NCBI GenBank assembly: GCA_016793445.1
Contig: JAEUME010000009.1
Coordinates: forward strand, 1 to 64,000
DNA: 64,000 nt
Source: Hyphomicrobium sp.
Lineage (GTDB): Bacteria > Pseudomonadota > Alphaproteobacteria > Rhizobiales > Hyphomicrobiaceae
Reading direction: 5' to 3'
Of this stretch, positions 53,916 to 62,908 are shown one piece after another. Both the position numbers and the translations under genes were made by a program. Within the stretch, counting starts at the first letter, position 1; every line of letters begins with the position of its first letter. The notes beneath the pieces are model-generated. The model made no database searches, had not been told where the DNA came from, and worked only from the letters and a program-made list of their open reading frames with translations.

Positions 53916-55577
53916 ATGTCAACGCGCCGGACTCCAGAGACGGTCAGTTTTATTCTGGCGCTGTTTGTCGTCGCAATCCTGAATATTCCCTTCTGGCGAC
54001 TGTTCTATCGGGTGCTCGCACCGCAGTCGGCCTACGAATGGGGCTTCATGGCGGCCGTATTCATCGCGCTGCTCGCCGCGGCCTATTTGAGCTTCCTGCT
54101 TCTGGCGGTTCGGCCGCTGCTGCGTCCCGTCGTTGGACTGCTTCTCGTCATGACGGCGGCGGCGAGTTATTTCATGCTCGAGTACGGCACGGTCATCGAC
54201 GTCAATATGGTGCGCAACGTATTGGAGACGAACTTGGCCGAGGCGGGCGATCTCATGACGGCCAAGCTCCTCGCCTATGTTGTCTTTCTCGGGCTGGTGC
54301 CTGCGGCATTGCTCTGGTTCGTGCCGATTGAGTGGCCGGGTATGCGCGAAGATTTTTGGCGCAAGCTGAAGTCGGCCGCGATCACCCTGCCCCTGGCAGC
54401 GGTGATCCTCTTTCCCTTCGTCCCGGCGTTGACCTCGACATTTCGCGAGAACACGGCGTTGCGACTGACGCTCACACCGTCGAATTTCATTGACGCACTC
54501 GATAAGTATGCCAGATCGAAATACAAGGTCGCCAGGACGAATGTGGTGCAGCCGATCGGCATCGATGCCGTGCGCACCCCGCCTGCCGGGTCTCGTCCCG
54601 CGCTGTTCGTCATCGTCGTCGGCGAGACAGCCCGTGCCGACCATTTCTCTCTCAATGGCTATCAGCGAGCCACGAATCCGGAGCTGTCCCAGGTCGCGGA
54701 TCTGATCAACTATCCCTATGCGTCGTCATGCGGAACTGACACGGCCGAGTCGGTGCCTTGCATGTTTTCAGGGCTGGGCCGCAAGAACTTTTCAAATAGC
54801 GAAGCTGCAAGCCGGCAAAACCTGCTCGATGTTCTGGCGCGCGTTGGATTTGACGTGATCTGGAGAGAAAACCAGGCTGGCTGCAAGGGTGTGTGCGACC
54901 GTATCAAGACGGAGATCCTGACCGGGCTGAAGCACCCGGCGTCCGACGCTCACACAGAGAACCATGATGATGTCCTCGTCGATGGGCTCGCCGAACAGAT
55001 CAAGGGTCTGAAGAACGATACCGTGATCGTCATGCACATGATGGGCAGCCACGGACCGGCCTATTGGGAGCGCTATCCGCCGCAGTTCGAGATGTTCAAG
55101 CCCGTATGCCGCGAAAGCCAGTTCAGCCGTTGCACGCGTGAGGCCATTGTCAACGCCTATGACAACACCATCGAATATTCCGACCATGTGTTGGCGCGAT
55201 TGATCGGCATATTGCAGGCAGCATCCGGCATCGCCGATACGGGTATGATCTACATGTCGGATCATGGCGAGAGTCTGGGCGAGAACAACATCTATCTTCA
55301 TGGCATGCCCTATGCCATGGCGCCTGAAGCGCAAACGCACGTGCCCATGGTCGCGTGGCTGTCGGAGCCTTTGCGCAAGCGTACATCATCCGACATCGGC
55401 TGTCTCAAACACAGCACTGAAAGAAAACGCTCGCACGATAATCTCTTTCATTCCGTTCTTGGCATTCTTGATGTAAAAACGAACATCTATGATTCATCGC
55501 TCGATCTGTTCGCGCCATGCCGAAATAGAAAGGTGCTTGGCGCAGCGGGCGTAGCGACTCCTGTTTCCTTGCGTTAG
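53916..55577 (+). CDS. eptA: Phosphoethanolamine transferase (EptA family)
   Basis: A 553-residue inner-membrane enzyme that moves phosphoethanolamine from phosphatidylethanolamine to lipid A or another envelope glycan. Five N-terminal membrane helices (about 10-180) precede a periplasmic sulfatase-like domain. Zinc ligands are Glu in VVGETARADHFSLNGY, Asp/His in MSDHGESLGENNIYLHGMP and His in QTHVPMVAW. The nucleophile is Thr in SCGTDTAESVPCMFS. Six or more Cys suggest disulfides. The target (lipid A, hopanoid or glucan) cannot be decided. Family members reduce cationic-peptide binding. Confidence 0.93.
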   Translation: MSTRRTPETVSFILALFVVAILNIPFWRLFYRVLAPQSAYEWGFMAAVFIALLAAAYLSFLLLAVRPLLRPVVGLLLVMTAAASYFMLEYGTVIDVNMVRNVLETNLAEAGDLMTAKLLAYVVFLGLVPAALLWFVPIEWPGMREDFWRKLKSAAITLPLAAVILFPFVPALTSTFRENTALRLTLTPSNFIDALDKYARSKYKVARTNVVQPIGIDAVRTPPAGSRPALFVIVVGETARADHFSLNGYQRATNPELSQVADLINYPYASSCGTDTAESVPCMFSGLGRKNFSNSEAASRQNLLDVLARVGFDVIWRENQAGCKGVCDRIKTEILTGLKHPASDAHTENHDDVLVDGLAEQIKGLKNDTVIVMHMMGSHGPAYWERYPPQFEMFKPVCRESQFSRCTREAIVNAYDNTIEYSDHVLARLIGILQAASGIADTGMIYMSDHGESLGENNIYLHGMPYAMAPEAQTHVPMVAWLSEPLRKRTSSDIGCLKHSTERKRSHDNLFHSVLGILDVKTNIYDSSLDLFAPCRNRKVLGAAGVATPVSLR

Positions 55578-55670
55578 TTCAAGAAGAGTGGCGCAAGTTG
55601 TCTCCCAGGTAACTTCCACGCAACTCGTTCTCCGGTAGCTTCGCGTAAACTCAGGCAAATGGAGATTGCC

Positions 55671-55985
55671 ATGTCTACGCCTTGCACAACCTCGAAGCCG
55701 CTTGCACCGTTCTCATACCGCAGTGCAGTCATGACCGCGTTGGCTCTTGCGTCTTGCGCCTTTGCCGCGCAAGAGGCTTCTGCCGCCAGCGCCCGCGTCC
55801 GGATTGCTTGCGCAAGCGATTATTTCGCCTACTGCCGTGCTCACGCACCCGATTCACCCGGCGTACGCCAATGCATGCGGGCTGCCGGTCCCAAGCTTTC
55901 AAAGCGTTGTGTCAACGCTCTGATCGGGGCAGGTGAGGTTTCCGAGGCAGAAGTGGCCCGGCGCGCCGCCCAGCTTCGCGACTAG
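55671..55985 (+). CDS. Small exported Cys-rich (GLG1-like) protein
   Basis: A 104-residue protein. Signal peptide at about 1-38 (core AVMTALALASCAFAAQEASA). The mature part has the pattern C-x3-DYFAYC-x9-GVRQCMR-x6-LSKRCVNAL, which resembles a single GLG1/Cys-rich repeat with two disulfides. Small secreted members are common in Hyphomicrobiales and have no known role. The ATG at 55671 is chosen because GGAG lies six bases before it; the upstream ATG at 55659 lacks such a site. Confidence 0.82.
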   Translation: MSTPCTTSKPLAPFSYRSAVMTALALASCAFAAQEASAASARVRIACASDYFAYCRAHAPDSPGVRQCMRAAGPKLSKRCVNALIGAGEVSEAEVARRAAQLRD

Positions 55986-56084
55986 GCGCAACTGGAGCAC
56001 AATTCCGGCTTTGGTCTTCCAGGCGCCGCGCGACGGCATTAGAGTCCGTCCATCGGCGATGGAATATCGTTAAGGCCACGAAAG

Positions 56085-56732
56085 ATGAACCCCCTGCTCG
56101 CGCTAGGGCAGCTCATGCCACTTGATGAGCTGGCCAGGGAATTGAAGCATCGGATAGAAGTGCGCGGCCTTGGCCCTCCGCGCGCCTTCGAAAGGCTTGC
56201 AGGGCAGATCCTGGTCGATCATCCAGAAGGCAAGGCTCTCGTTTTGAGCGCCACTACCGCACTGCCGGATGACGTTACCATTGACTATGAGGGGCTCATC
56301 GAGCACGGCGTGACGACCGTCGCGGTGCTTGGGGATTTCGCGGTTCAAGGCCGGCTGATAAATGCCGATAGCGACGGAGGCCCGTTCTTCTTCGTCGATG
56401 GCGACCTCAATGCCGGCGAGATCGTCAAGGGCGGCGCAAGCTTCGTCATCCTTGGATCGGTCTTCTGCCGTGGCATATTGTTTTGTGACTACAACCACGG
56501 CGCATTCCTCATCGGCAAGGACCTGTCGGCCGCAGCCATCATCACGTGCGATTCTGATCTTCATGCCGGCGGGGATATCAAGGGGCCGGTCATCAGCGAT
56601 GAGCTCGGCAATATGCGTGAAATGCTGGTGCCGGAGGTGTTCGAGGACCCGGACGATCCGCAGGACGAATTCGTCGACGCGGGTGTATTGCGCGCACGCC
56701 TTGAAGCCGGCCAGCCGGTGTTGAAGGGTTAA
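56085..56732 (+). CDS. Predicted beta-helix protein, unknown function
   Basis: A 215-residue cytosolic protein without signal peptide. Residues 85-170 contain about five stacked strands in a repeated pattern of V-x-GDF/GDL followed by N-A-D or GG (for example LGDFAVQGRLINADSDGGPF, FVDGDLNAGEIVKGGASFVI, DYNHGAFLIGKDLSAAAI and DSDLHAGGDIKG). This suggests a right-handed parallel beta-helix related in style to bactofilins and polymer-forming domains. I know no assigned function. It stands next to a pentapeptide-repeat protein gene that also encodes a beta-helix. Confidence 0.75.
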   Translation: MNPLLALGQLMPLDELARELKHRIEVRGLGPPRAFERLAGQILVDHPEGKALVLSATTALPDDVTIDYEGLIEHGVTTVAVLGDFAVQGRLINADSDGGPFFFVDGDLNAGEIVKGGASFVILGSVFCRGILFCDYNHGAFLIGKDLSAAAIITCDSDLHAGGDIKGPVISDELGNMREMLVPEVFEDPDDPQDEFVDAGVLRARLEAGQPVLKG

Positions 56733-56842
56733 GCTGCCGCTTGTCCAATTTTTCATGGTCCCTTACGGCTTTCGTCGTGTCGTAAAACGCATAACTTCAG
56801 CTACATTATGTACATGTCGGGTTTTTGATTGGGAGCGATTCG

Positions 56843-57712
56843 ATGCGTCGGCGCTCTTGCGCGATGCCGGGAAGGCTGGCCGCGATTGCGACGGGAGTGC
56901 TCCTGGCGCAGCCGGTTTGTCTCCACGCCGTCCAAGACGCTCGAGCCGAACCACTCGATCAGCCTTGGACCGGCAAGCCCGATTACACGGCCCGTCAAGT
57001 AACGACGATCCTCTTCAACGCGCGGTCGGGTGACAAGCCGGATCTGTCGCGGCGCGATTTAACCTATCTTGACCTGGCCGGTCTCGACTTCAAAGGCGCA
57101 AGCTTGGAGGCCTCCGACCTTTACGGTGCGGACCTGACAGGCGCGACGCTTGCCGGAGCAAAGCTCACCCGATCCCGCCTCGACCGCGCTGTGTTGATCC
57201 GCGCGGATCTATCGGGGGCCAACCTGTCCGACGCAACGATTCTGCGTCCCACGGTCTATTCGGATCTAAACAACAAACTTACCGACGCGCCGCGCTTCTC
57301 GGGCGCCAATCTTTCGCATATCCGCGTGCAGGCGGACCTGTCTGGCGCGGACTTCCGCGGCGCCGATCTCACGGGGGCGCATTTTGATCCGTTGGAATCG
57401 CGCCCCGGGCAGGGCACGCTCGTGACCCAGCCGAGTAATGTTCTCAAGTCGTGCGACTTCTCCGGCGTGCGCGCCAAGGATGCGGACTTCACGCGCGCCA
57501 TCATGACGTTCTCGCGGTTCACGGGGGCCGATCTGACAGGCGCACATTTCGTTGCCGCCGATCTGTCCATGGTCGACTTCTCGGGCTCCGATTTGACCGG
57601 TGCGGATATGACGGGCGCCGATCTCTACGGCGCAACGCTGACGGGGGCGAAGGGGCTCGACACGGTGATAGGCCTGGAAAACGCCGTCAATGTCGACAAG
57701 GCGCGACGCTAG
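56843..57712 (+). CDS. Exported pentapeptide-repeat protein
   Basis: A 289-residue protein. A signal peptide spans about 1-36 (RLAAIATGVLLAQPVCLHA). About 25 pentapeptide units of A(D/N)LSG type run in two blocks (about 67-125 and 150-275; for example LYGADLTGATLAGAKLTRSR and FTGADLTGAHFVAADLSMVD) and form a four-sided beta-helix. Insertions break the stack near 130 and 180. The ATG at 56843 has GGGAG seven bases before it. Cytosolic pentapeptide proteins can mimic DNA for gyrase; an exported one cannot be assigned that role. Confidence 0.9.
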   Translation: MRRRSCAMPGRLAAIATGVLLAQPVCLHAVQDARAEPLDQPWTGKPDYTARQVTTILFNARSGDKPDLSRRDLTYLDLAGLDFKGASLEASDLYGADLTGATLAGAKLTRSRLDRAVLIRADLSGANLSDATILRPTVYSDLNNKLTDAPRFSGANLSHIRVQADLSGADFRGADLTGAHFDPLESRPGQGTLVTQPSNVLKSCDFSGVRAKDADFTRAIMTFSRFTGADLTGAHFVAADLSMVDFSGSDLTGADMTGADLYGATLTGAKGLDTVIGLENAVNVDKARR

Positions 57713-57731
57713 CTGGGTCTAACTTCCCGCG

Positions 57732-58664
57732 TTAAAAGCCGACCTGATCGCCGCCCTTGAGTTCCAGGATTTCGCGCGCCTCGTCTGCGGTCGCGATGCC
57801 AAGGCCCATGCCCTCGATGATGGCGCGCACGGTCCTCACCTGTTCGGCGTTGGATGTCGCGAGCCGGCTCGGACCCGCCCACAAGCTGTCCTCTAGACCG
57901 ACACGCACGTTGCCGCCCATGGCGGCTGCGGTTGCGGCGATGCGCATCTGGTTTGCGCCCGCGCCCAGCACGCTCCAGTGATAGTCCTTGCCGAACAGGC
58001 GGTCGGCGGTGCGTTTCATATGCGCGACGTCTTCCGGATGGCCCGCGATGCCGCCCAGGATGCCGAACACCGATTGCACGAAGAACGGCGGCTTTACGAC
58101 GCCGCGGTCTGCGAAGTAAGCCAGCGTATAGAGGTGGCCGATGTCATAACACTCGATCTCGAACCGCGTCCCGTTGGCCGCGCAGGTCGTCAGGATGTAC
58201 TCGATGTCGGTGAAGGTGTTCTTGAAGAATCCGGCGCGCGAGCTTTCGAGGTAAGGTCTCTCCCAGTCGTATTTGAACTCCTTCTGGCGCGCCAGCATGG
58301 GAAACAGTCCGAAGTTCATCGTACCCATGTTGAGGGAGGCGATCTCGGGCTTGAAAACGGCTGCGGGCTTTACGCGCTCCTCGATGCTCATGGTTGGCGC
58401 GCCGCCGGTGGTGATGTTAACCACCACGTTCGCGCGTTGCTTTATGACCTTGAGAAACGGTGCGAATGCCTCGGGGGTCTGGTCGGGCCGGCCGTCCTGC
58501 GGGTTGCGCGCGTGCAGGTGCACGATGCCCGCTCCAGCCTCCGCCGCGCCAATGGCTGCGTCGGCGATCTCTTCGGCCGTCACGGGCAGGTGGGGCGACA
58601 TCGACGGGGTATGAATTGACCCCGTCACCGCACAGGTGATGATGACTTTTCTCTGGCTTGCCAT
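57732..58664 (-). CDS. BKACE family 3-keto-5-aminohexanoate cleavage-type enzyme
   Basis: A 310-residue TIM-barrel enzyme of the BKACE (DUF849) family, which uses zinc to condense a beta-keto acid with acetyl-CoA and release an acetoacetate-type product. Features are VIITCAVTGSIHTP, the zinc His pair in GIVHLHARNPQDGRP, INITTGG-like sequence in VVVNITTGGAPTM, an Asp/Glu in RFEIECYDIGHLY and VRVGLEDSLWAGPSRLA near the end. Families differ in substrate, including betaine-derived dehydrocarnitine. No carnitine or lysine genes flank it, so the substrate is open. Confidence 0.92.
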   Translation of the reverse strand: MASQRKVIITCAVTGSIHTPSMSPHLPVTAEEIADAAIGAAEAGAGIVHLHARNPQDGRPDQTPEAFAPFLKVIKQRANVVVNITTGGAPTMSIEERVKPAAVFKPEIASLNMGTMNFGLFPMLARQKEFKYDWERPYLESSRAGFFKNTFTDIEYILTTCAANGTRFEIECYDIGHLYTLAYFADRGVVKPPFFVQSVFGILGGIAGHPEDVAHMKRTADRLFGKDYHWSVLGAGANQMRIAATAAAMGGNVRVGLEDSLWAGPSRLATSNAEQVRTVRAIIEGMGLGIATADEAREILELKGGDQVGF

Positions 58665-58729
58665 GGCGTACCCCTTTTTGGGGCTGGATCATGGAGGGAA
58701 CGCTCGTGTCCGCCAAGCACGCATTGGTC

Positions 58730-58758
58730 TTGACGCGGGGCACCGCTCTCCCCTTATT
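58730..58758 (+). promoter_or_regulatory. Candidate rnpB promoter
   Basis: TTGACG at 58730-58735 is 17 bases from CTTATT at 58753-58758. The predicted start, about seven bases on, coincides with the 5' end of the rnpB P1 helix at 58766. The -10 is only a partial match. Confidence 0.55.
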
Positions 58759-58765
58759 GGGGGGT

Positions 58766-59202
58766 GACCAGCCGGCCGGACGGCCGCTGCCGGCATTCGA
58801 GGCTAAGCCCTCCTTAAAGGAGCGGCGGGCTGCATTCCGGCAGAGGAAAGTCCGGGCTCCCAGAGGACACGGTGGCGGCTAACGGCCGCCGGGGGCAACC
58901 CCAGGGAAAGTGCCACAGAAAACAAACCGCCCACCGGCGCACGTCGCCGGCGGGTAAGGGTGAAAAGGTGCGGTAAGAGCGCACCGCGCTTCTGGTAACA
59001 GCAGCGGCAGGGCAAACCCCACCGGGAGCAAGATCAAATAGGGGCGGGCGTGCGGGCCGGGCCACCGGTGCCGCAGAACGCGTCCACTCGTTCCCGCCCG
59101 GGTTGATTGCACGAGGCGCTTGGCGACAGGCGTCCCAGATGAATGGCCGTCCAGAAGGGCACGAGCTCTTTGGACAGAACCCGGCTTACAGGCCGGCTGG
59201 TC
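58766..59202 (+). ncRNA. rnpB: RNase P RNA, bacterial class A
   Basis: The catalytic RNA of tRNA 5' maturation. The ends pair in P1: GACCAGCCGGCC (58766-58777) with GGCCGGCTGGTC (59191-59202). The conserved P4 strand GAGGAAAGTCCGGGCTCC lies at 58843-58860 and the partner ACAGAACCCGGCTTACA near 59174-59190. AGGGTGAAAAGGTGCGGTAAGAGCGCACC near 58957-58984 (read in parts) and GTAACAGCAGCGGCAGGG-like sequence near 58995-59015 are further core elements. About 437 bases is typical for Hyphomicrobiales. The open frames here are shadows. Confidence 0.95.
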
Positions 59203-59357
59203 TCCATTCGTTGCGTCTTGCCACCCGCTTTTTTGTGGCGTTCCACTGGTGGTGCGCCAGCTAAAGGCAATCGCGTTTCTTGACATTGACGTGCGCGCGC
59301 CTCACATCGCACGCCTGAGCAAAACGCGCACCGCGCCACAACCTCATTGAGGCCGTC

Positions 59358-60386
59358 TTGACCACCAACGACACGACGCCAGTTCTCACCGTTCCCGCCG
59401 AATGGGCGCCGCAGAAGGCGATCTGGACGGCGTGGCCGGCGAACGAAAACGAATGGAATGGCGACCTCGCCGCGCCACGCGCCGACATCGCGGGTCTCGT
59501 CACGGCGCTGCACGCGGCAGGCAACACGGTGCGTGTCCTTGTCAACGGCGCGGAAGCCGAAAGCAGCGCCCGCGTCGCGCTGGGCGATGCGGCCGAGCTT
59601 GTTTCCGCCAAGTACGGCGACATCTGGCTGCGGGATACAGGTCCGATTTTCGCACGCGATGCCGAGGTGGGCGCGGTGGCGCTGCGCTTTGCCACCAACA
59701 GTTGGGGCGGCAAGTACGATCTGCCCGACGATGCAACGGTGGGAGATGACGTGGCGCGTGGCGCGGCGGCGAACATCCGCCGCTTCGACTTCGTGCTGGA
59801 AGGTGGCGCCATAGACCACGATGGCGAGGGCACGATCCTCACCACCCGGCAGACGCTGCTCAATCCTAACCGCAACGGCTGGACCAAGGAGCAGGCGGAA
59901 GCATCCCTGACGAAGGCATTCGGAGCGCGCAAAATCATCTGGATCGACGAAGGCCTGAAGAACGACCATACGGACGGGCACATCGACAACATTGCCCGCT
60001 TCGTGGCCCCCGGCCGCGTCGTGTGTCAGGCCCCGGCAGGCCCCGATGATCCGAACGCCGACACGCTGAATGCGATTGCCGCCGTGCTTGAAGCCGCGAC
60101 CGACGCAGCCGGACGCAAGCTCGATGTGGTGCGCATCCCCGGCGTGGGCCTCTATCGCAATCCGGCCGGCGAAATCTCGCCCGCCTCGCACATGAACTTC
60201 ATCATCGCCAACGGCGTCGTTGTCGTGCCCGTCTATGGCACGCCCACCCAGGCGGCGGCGCTCGAAGCGCTGCGCACCGTCTTCCCCGGCCGCAAGGTCG
60301 TAGGTGTGTCCTCGTGCGGTCTGCTGGGTTCGGGCGAAGCGGGCGGCGGCTCGTTCCATTGCATCACGCAACAGGAGCCTCAATGA
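59358..60386 (+). CDS. aguA: Agmatine deiminase
   Basis: A 342-residue enzyme that converts agmatine to N-carbamoylputrescine and ammonia. It has the pentein fold with YGDIWLRDTGPIFA, FVLEGGAIDHDGEGTIL, the catalytic His in NDHTDGHIDNIARFV and catalytic Cys in GGGSFHCITQQEP near the C-terminus. The start is TTG at 59358 with AGG six bases before; no better start is in frame. aguB begins two bases after its stop, forming the agmatine-to-putrescine operon. The first residues before EWAPQKAIWTAWP are variable in the family. Confidence 0.95.
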   Translation: MTTNDTTPVLTVPAEWAPQKAIWTAWPANENEWNGDLAAPRADIAGLVTALHAAGNTVRVLVNGAEAESSARVALGDAAELVSAKYGDIWLRDTGPIFARDAEVGAVALRFATNSWGGKYDLPDDATVGDDVARGAAANIRRFDFVLEGGAIDHDGEGTILTTRQTLLNPNRNGWTKEQAEASLTKAFGARKIIWIDEGLKNDHTDGHIDNIARFVAPGRVVCQAPAGPDDPNADTLNAIAAVLEAATDAAGRKLDVVRIPGVGLYRNPAGEISPASHMNFIIANGVVVVPVYGTPTQAAALEALRTVFPGRKVVGVSSCGLLGSGEAGGGSFHCITQQEPQ

Positions 60387-60387
60387 G

Positions 60388-61248
60388 ATGAAATCCCGTT
60401 CCCTCTCGGTCGGCGCAATTCAGACGTCATACGGCGACGACCTCAAGGATAACATCGCCCGAACAGAAGGCTTCATCCGCGAGGCCGCCAAGGCGGGCGC
60501 GCAGGTCATCCTGCCGTCCGAGCTGTTCCAAGGCATCTATTTCTGCACCGAGCAGAACCCGAAGTGGTTCGAGACGGCCTATCCCGCCGACCGGCATCCG
60601 TGCGTGCTGGCGCTGACGAAGCTCGCCAAGGCGTTGAAGGTCGTCATCCCAATCTCGATCTTCGAAAAGGACGGGCCGCGCTACTACAATTCCGTCGTCA
60701 TCGCGGATGCGGATGGCGAGATCCTCGGCACCTATCGCAAGAGCCACATTCCCGATGGTCCGGGCTATCAGGAAAAGTACTATTTCCGTCCCGGCGATAC
60801 CGGTTTCAAGGCCTGGACTACCAAGCATGGGCGCATCGGCGTCGGCATCTGCTGGGATCAATGGTATCCCGAGTGCGCGCGCGCCATGGCGTTGCAGGGT
60901 GCGGAGGTGCTGTTTTATCCCACCGCGATCGGGTCTGAGCCCTACGATGGTGCGCTCGATACACATCGCCGCTGGCAGCGCGCGATGCAGGGGCATGCGG
61001 TTTCCAATGCAATGCCTGTCGTCGCGGCAAACCGCATCGGCCTTGAAGATAACGCAGGCGCCAAGCAGCGCTTTTACGGTCACTCGTTCATCGCCGATCA
61101 TACCGGGGAGCTCGTCAAGAGCCTCGGCGACAAGGACGAGGGCATCCTGGTGCATACGTTCGATCTTGGCGAGATCGAGCACTATCGCGCCGATTGGGGC
61201 TTCTTTCGCGACCGACGGACCGACCTTTATGCCAAGAGCATCATCTGA
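60388..61248 (+). CDS. aguB: N-carbamoylputrescine amidase
   Basis: A 286-residue nitrilase-superfamily enzyme that hydrolyses N-carbamoylputrescine to putrescine, CO2 and ammonia. The catalytic triad is Glu in LPSELFQGIYF, Lys in YRKSHIPDGPGYQ and Cys in GICWDQWYPECARAMA. The length is typical. The ATG at 60388 lies one base after the aguA stop with CAGGAG 16 bases before; the frame extends upstream to 60304 only within aguA. Together they give the arginine-decarboxylase route to putrescine. Confidence 0.96.
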   Translation: MKSRSLSVGAIQTSYGDDLKDNIARTEGFIREAAKAGAQVILPSELFQGIYFCTEQNPKWFETAYPADRHPCVLALTKLAKALKVVIPISIFEKDGPRYYNSVVIADADGEILGTYRKSHIPDGPGYQEKYYFRPGDTGFKAWTTKHGRIGVGICWDQWYPECARAMALQGAEVLFYPTAIGSEPYDGALDTHRRWQRAMQGHAVSNAMPVVAANRIGLEDNAGAKQRFYGHSFIADHTGELVKSLGDKDEGILVHTFDLGEIEHYRADWGFFRDRRTDLYAKSII

Positions 61249-61259
61249 CGGACGGGCCT

Positions 61260-61793
61260 TCAACCGGTAAGGTTCGGCAGCAGGTAGTTGTCGAGCAGAT
61301 ACGTGAGGCTTCGCCGCCAGCTCTCGTCCGTGTTGCCGCGAATGTCGACGCTGTGCACGAAGGTGAGCTTTCCGCTTTTGACGTCACCGACGTAGACGTT
61401 CATGTTCAGGATCAGGTTGGAGACCTTTTGCACCTTGATCCAGGCGACCTGAGAGGCGCCGGCCTGGCGCGCATGATCGAGCTCGCATCCGTGACACTCC
61501 CCGATTGTCTGCCCGGCTTCGATCTGCTTGCGCATTGCATCCGGAATATCGGCGAAGGCTGCCACCCCCGCTGAGGAAAGCGCCGTCTTGAATTGCGCTT
61601 CGAGCGCCCACATCCGCCCGCGCTCGGCATCGGTTGTCGGCTCCAGCGCCTCGTTGTCATTCTGGAAGGTAACGCCGAGGAAGGCCATTTTCGGCCGTGA
61701 GGCGGCCGCACCGTCCTGGGGCGCCGCCATGGCAGCCCAACCCCAGGACAGCACAACCGCCAGGAGGATGGCGATCGATTTGCGTGTCCGCAT
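61260..61793 (-). CDS. DUF2380 domain exported protein
   Basis: A 177-residue protein. Signal peptide at about 1-24 (core SIAILLAVVLSWGWAAMAA). The remainder fits DUF2380 or the similar DUF3280 (MAFLGVTFQNDNEALEPTTD, then ADIPDAMRKQIEAG, CHGCELDHARQAGASQVAW and VYVGDVKSGKLTFVHSVDIR). A Cys pair in CHGC is notable. The fold resembles periplasmic proteins that act on envelope or cofactor assembly. Family members occur near quinoprotein genes in methylotrophs, but here it lies next to dps and convergent to aguB. The start is ATG 61793. Confidence 0.78.
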   Translation of the reverse strand: MRTRKSIAILLAVVLSWGWAAMAAPQDGAAASRPKMAFLGVTFQNDNEALEPTTDAERGRMWALEAQFKTALSSAGVAAFADIPDAMRKQIEAGQTIGECHGCELDHARQAGASQVAWIKVQKVSNLILNMNVYVGDVKSGKLTFVHSVDIRGNTDESWRRSLTYLLDNYLLPNLTG

Positions 61794-61819
61794 CACTCGG
61801 CGAGCTTGTGTCGCGTGCG

Positions 61820-62392
61820 TCAATGGCCCGTGCGATCGGCCGCGCGGGCGGTTTCGAAGAGGAACCAGATGCGCCGCTCGGTTTCGTCGATATAAACTTC
61901 AAGAAGGCTTGCAGTGCCCACATCATCGGCGTCGTCGCAAAGCTTGTGCGCCTTGCGCATCGCTTCCACGACGGTGCGGTTATCGGCGAGCAGCTCTTTG
62001 ATCATCTCACCAGGCGGCACGAAATCGGCATCGTTGTCCTTTATGCTGGACAGGCGGTGGACCTCTCCAACGGAGCGCACCGTCTTCTCGCCCAACTTGC
62101 GCACGCGCTCGGCCAGAGGGTCGAGGGTGGCGAAGATCTGCGTGGCGTGCTCATCGAGCAGAAGATGGTAGTCGCGGAAGTTGGGCCCGCTCATGTGCCA
62201 GTGGAAATTCTTGGTCTTGAGGTAGAGTGCGAACGCGTCGGAAACCAGACCATTCAAAGCCTCGGCAACCTGCTTGACTTCGCGCTTGTCGAGATCGGTC
62301 GGGGTGGAGAGATCGGCGACGCCCTTATGATCGCCATTGCCCTTAGAGGGCTTGCGCGGCGCGCGCGCTTCCTGCTCTTGAGCTTTGTCCAT
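61820..62392 (-). CDS. dps: Dps family ferritin-like protein
   Basis: A 190-residue mini-ferritin that oxidises and stores iron in a 12-mer and may cover DNA. The ferroxidase ligands are in KTKNFHWHMSGPNFRDYHLLLDEH (read in parts: NFHWHMSG, then DYHLLLDEH), and the four-helix bundle runs from about 32 to 185. A basic N-terminal tail (ARAPRKPSKGNGDHK) could bind DNA. It starts at ATG 62392. It is followed by the DUF2380 gene at 27 bases, perhaps in one unit. Oxidative-stress control is likely, but no OxyR or Fur site was identified. Confidence 0.93.
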   Translation of the reverse strand: MDKAQEQEARAPRKPSKGNGDHKGVADLSTPTDLDKREVKQVAEALNGLVSDAFALYLKTKNFHWHMSGPNFRDYHLLLDEHATQIFATLDPLAERVRKLGEKTVRSVGEVHRLSSIKDNDADFVPPGEMIKELLADNRTVVEAMRKAHKLCDDADDVGTASLLEVYIDETERRIWFLFETARAADRTGH

Positions 62393-62908
62393 TTCGGACT
62401 CCTAAAAAGTGTAGAGGGTGACATCACCGCCGCGCATCGGCACGGCGTGCGCCTACAAAACGCAAACCCAAAACATCCGGTTCCCCCCAGGTCGGCGCCG
62501 CATATGGCGTTCAAGCAGGTACTCGTGGCCGCGCCTGTTTCGCGTCTGTTTCTACTCCGAACGAGACCAACTATTCCGAGGGTTGCGTGCAGGGCTCAGT
62601 CCCGGCTTTTCCCAGGCAAATATATTAACATTCCATTGACGCCCATAATATTCCATGCCATCCCATAAATACCCGACCGCACCGGGTAGGGATCGTGGCT
62701 GGGCGCCGTTCCGGAAAGAGGGCCCGGAACTGAGCGACCGCCACGCCCACCGGGTGAGGATCTAAGGGCAAACATTGGGTCCGCCACTGCTCCGGCTTTG
62801 CGGCAAACGCAGCGGAAAACCCATGGCGTAATGAGCACAAGTGACGTTCCGGTCCGGTGGTTTTGGCGGGCCAAGTTGAGAGTGGAGGGTGCAGCAGCTC
62901 AAACAGGG
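62393..62908. promoter_or_regulatory. Divergent dps / mraZ intergenic region with candidate CtrA site
   Basis: No gene is supported in 516 bases. TTAA (62625-62628), seven bases, TTGA (62636-62639) matches the CtrA consensus with one change and abuts TTGACG at 62636. GTGG-rich repeats (GGTGG at 62856, GGCGGG at 62865, GTGGAGGG at 62882) just before mraZ could be MraZ sites. These are suggestions only. Confidence 0.4.

Noticed and set aside
59034..60383. A 449-codon minus-strand frame over aguA and the end of rnpB
   Set aside because: It is antisense to agmatine deiminase with complete catalytic motifs and to the structured RNase P RNA.
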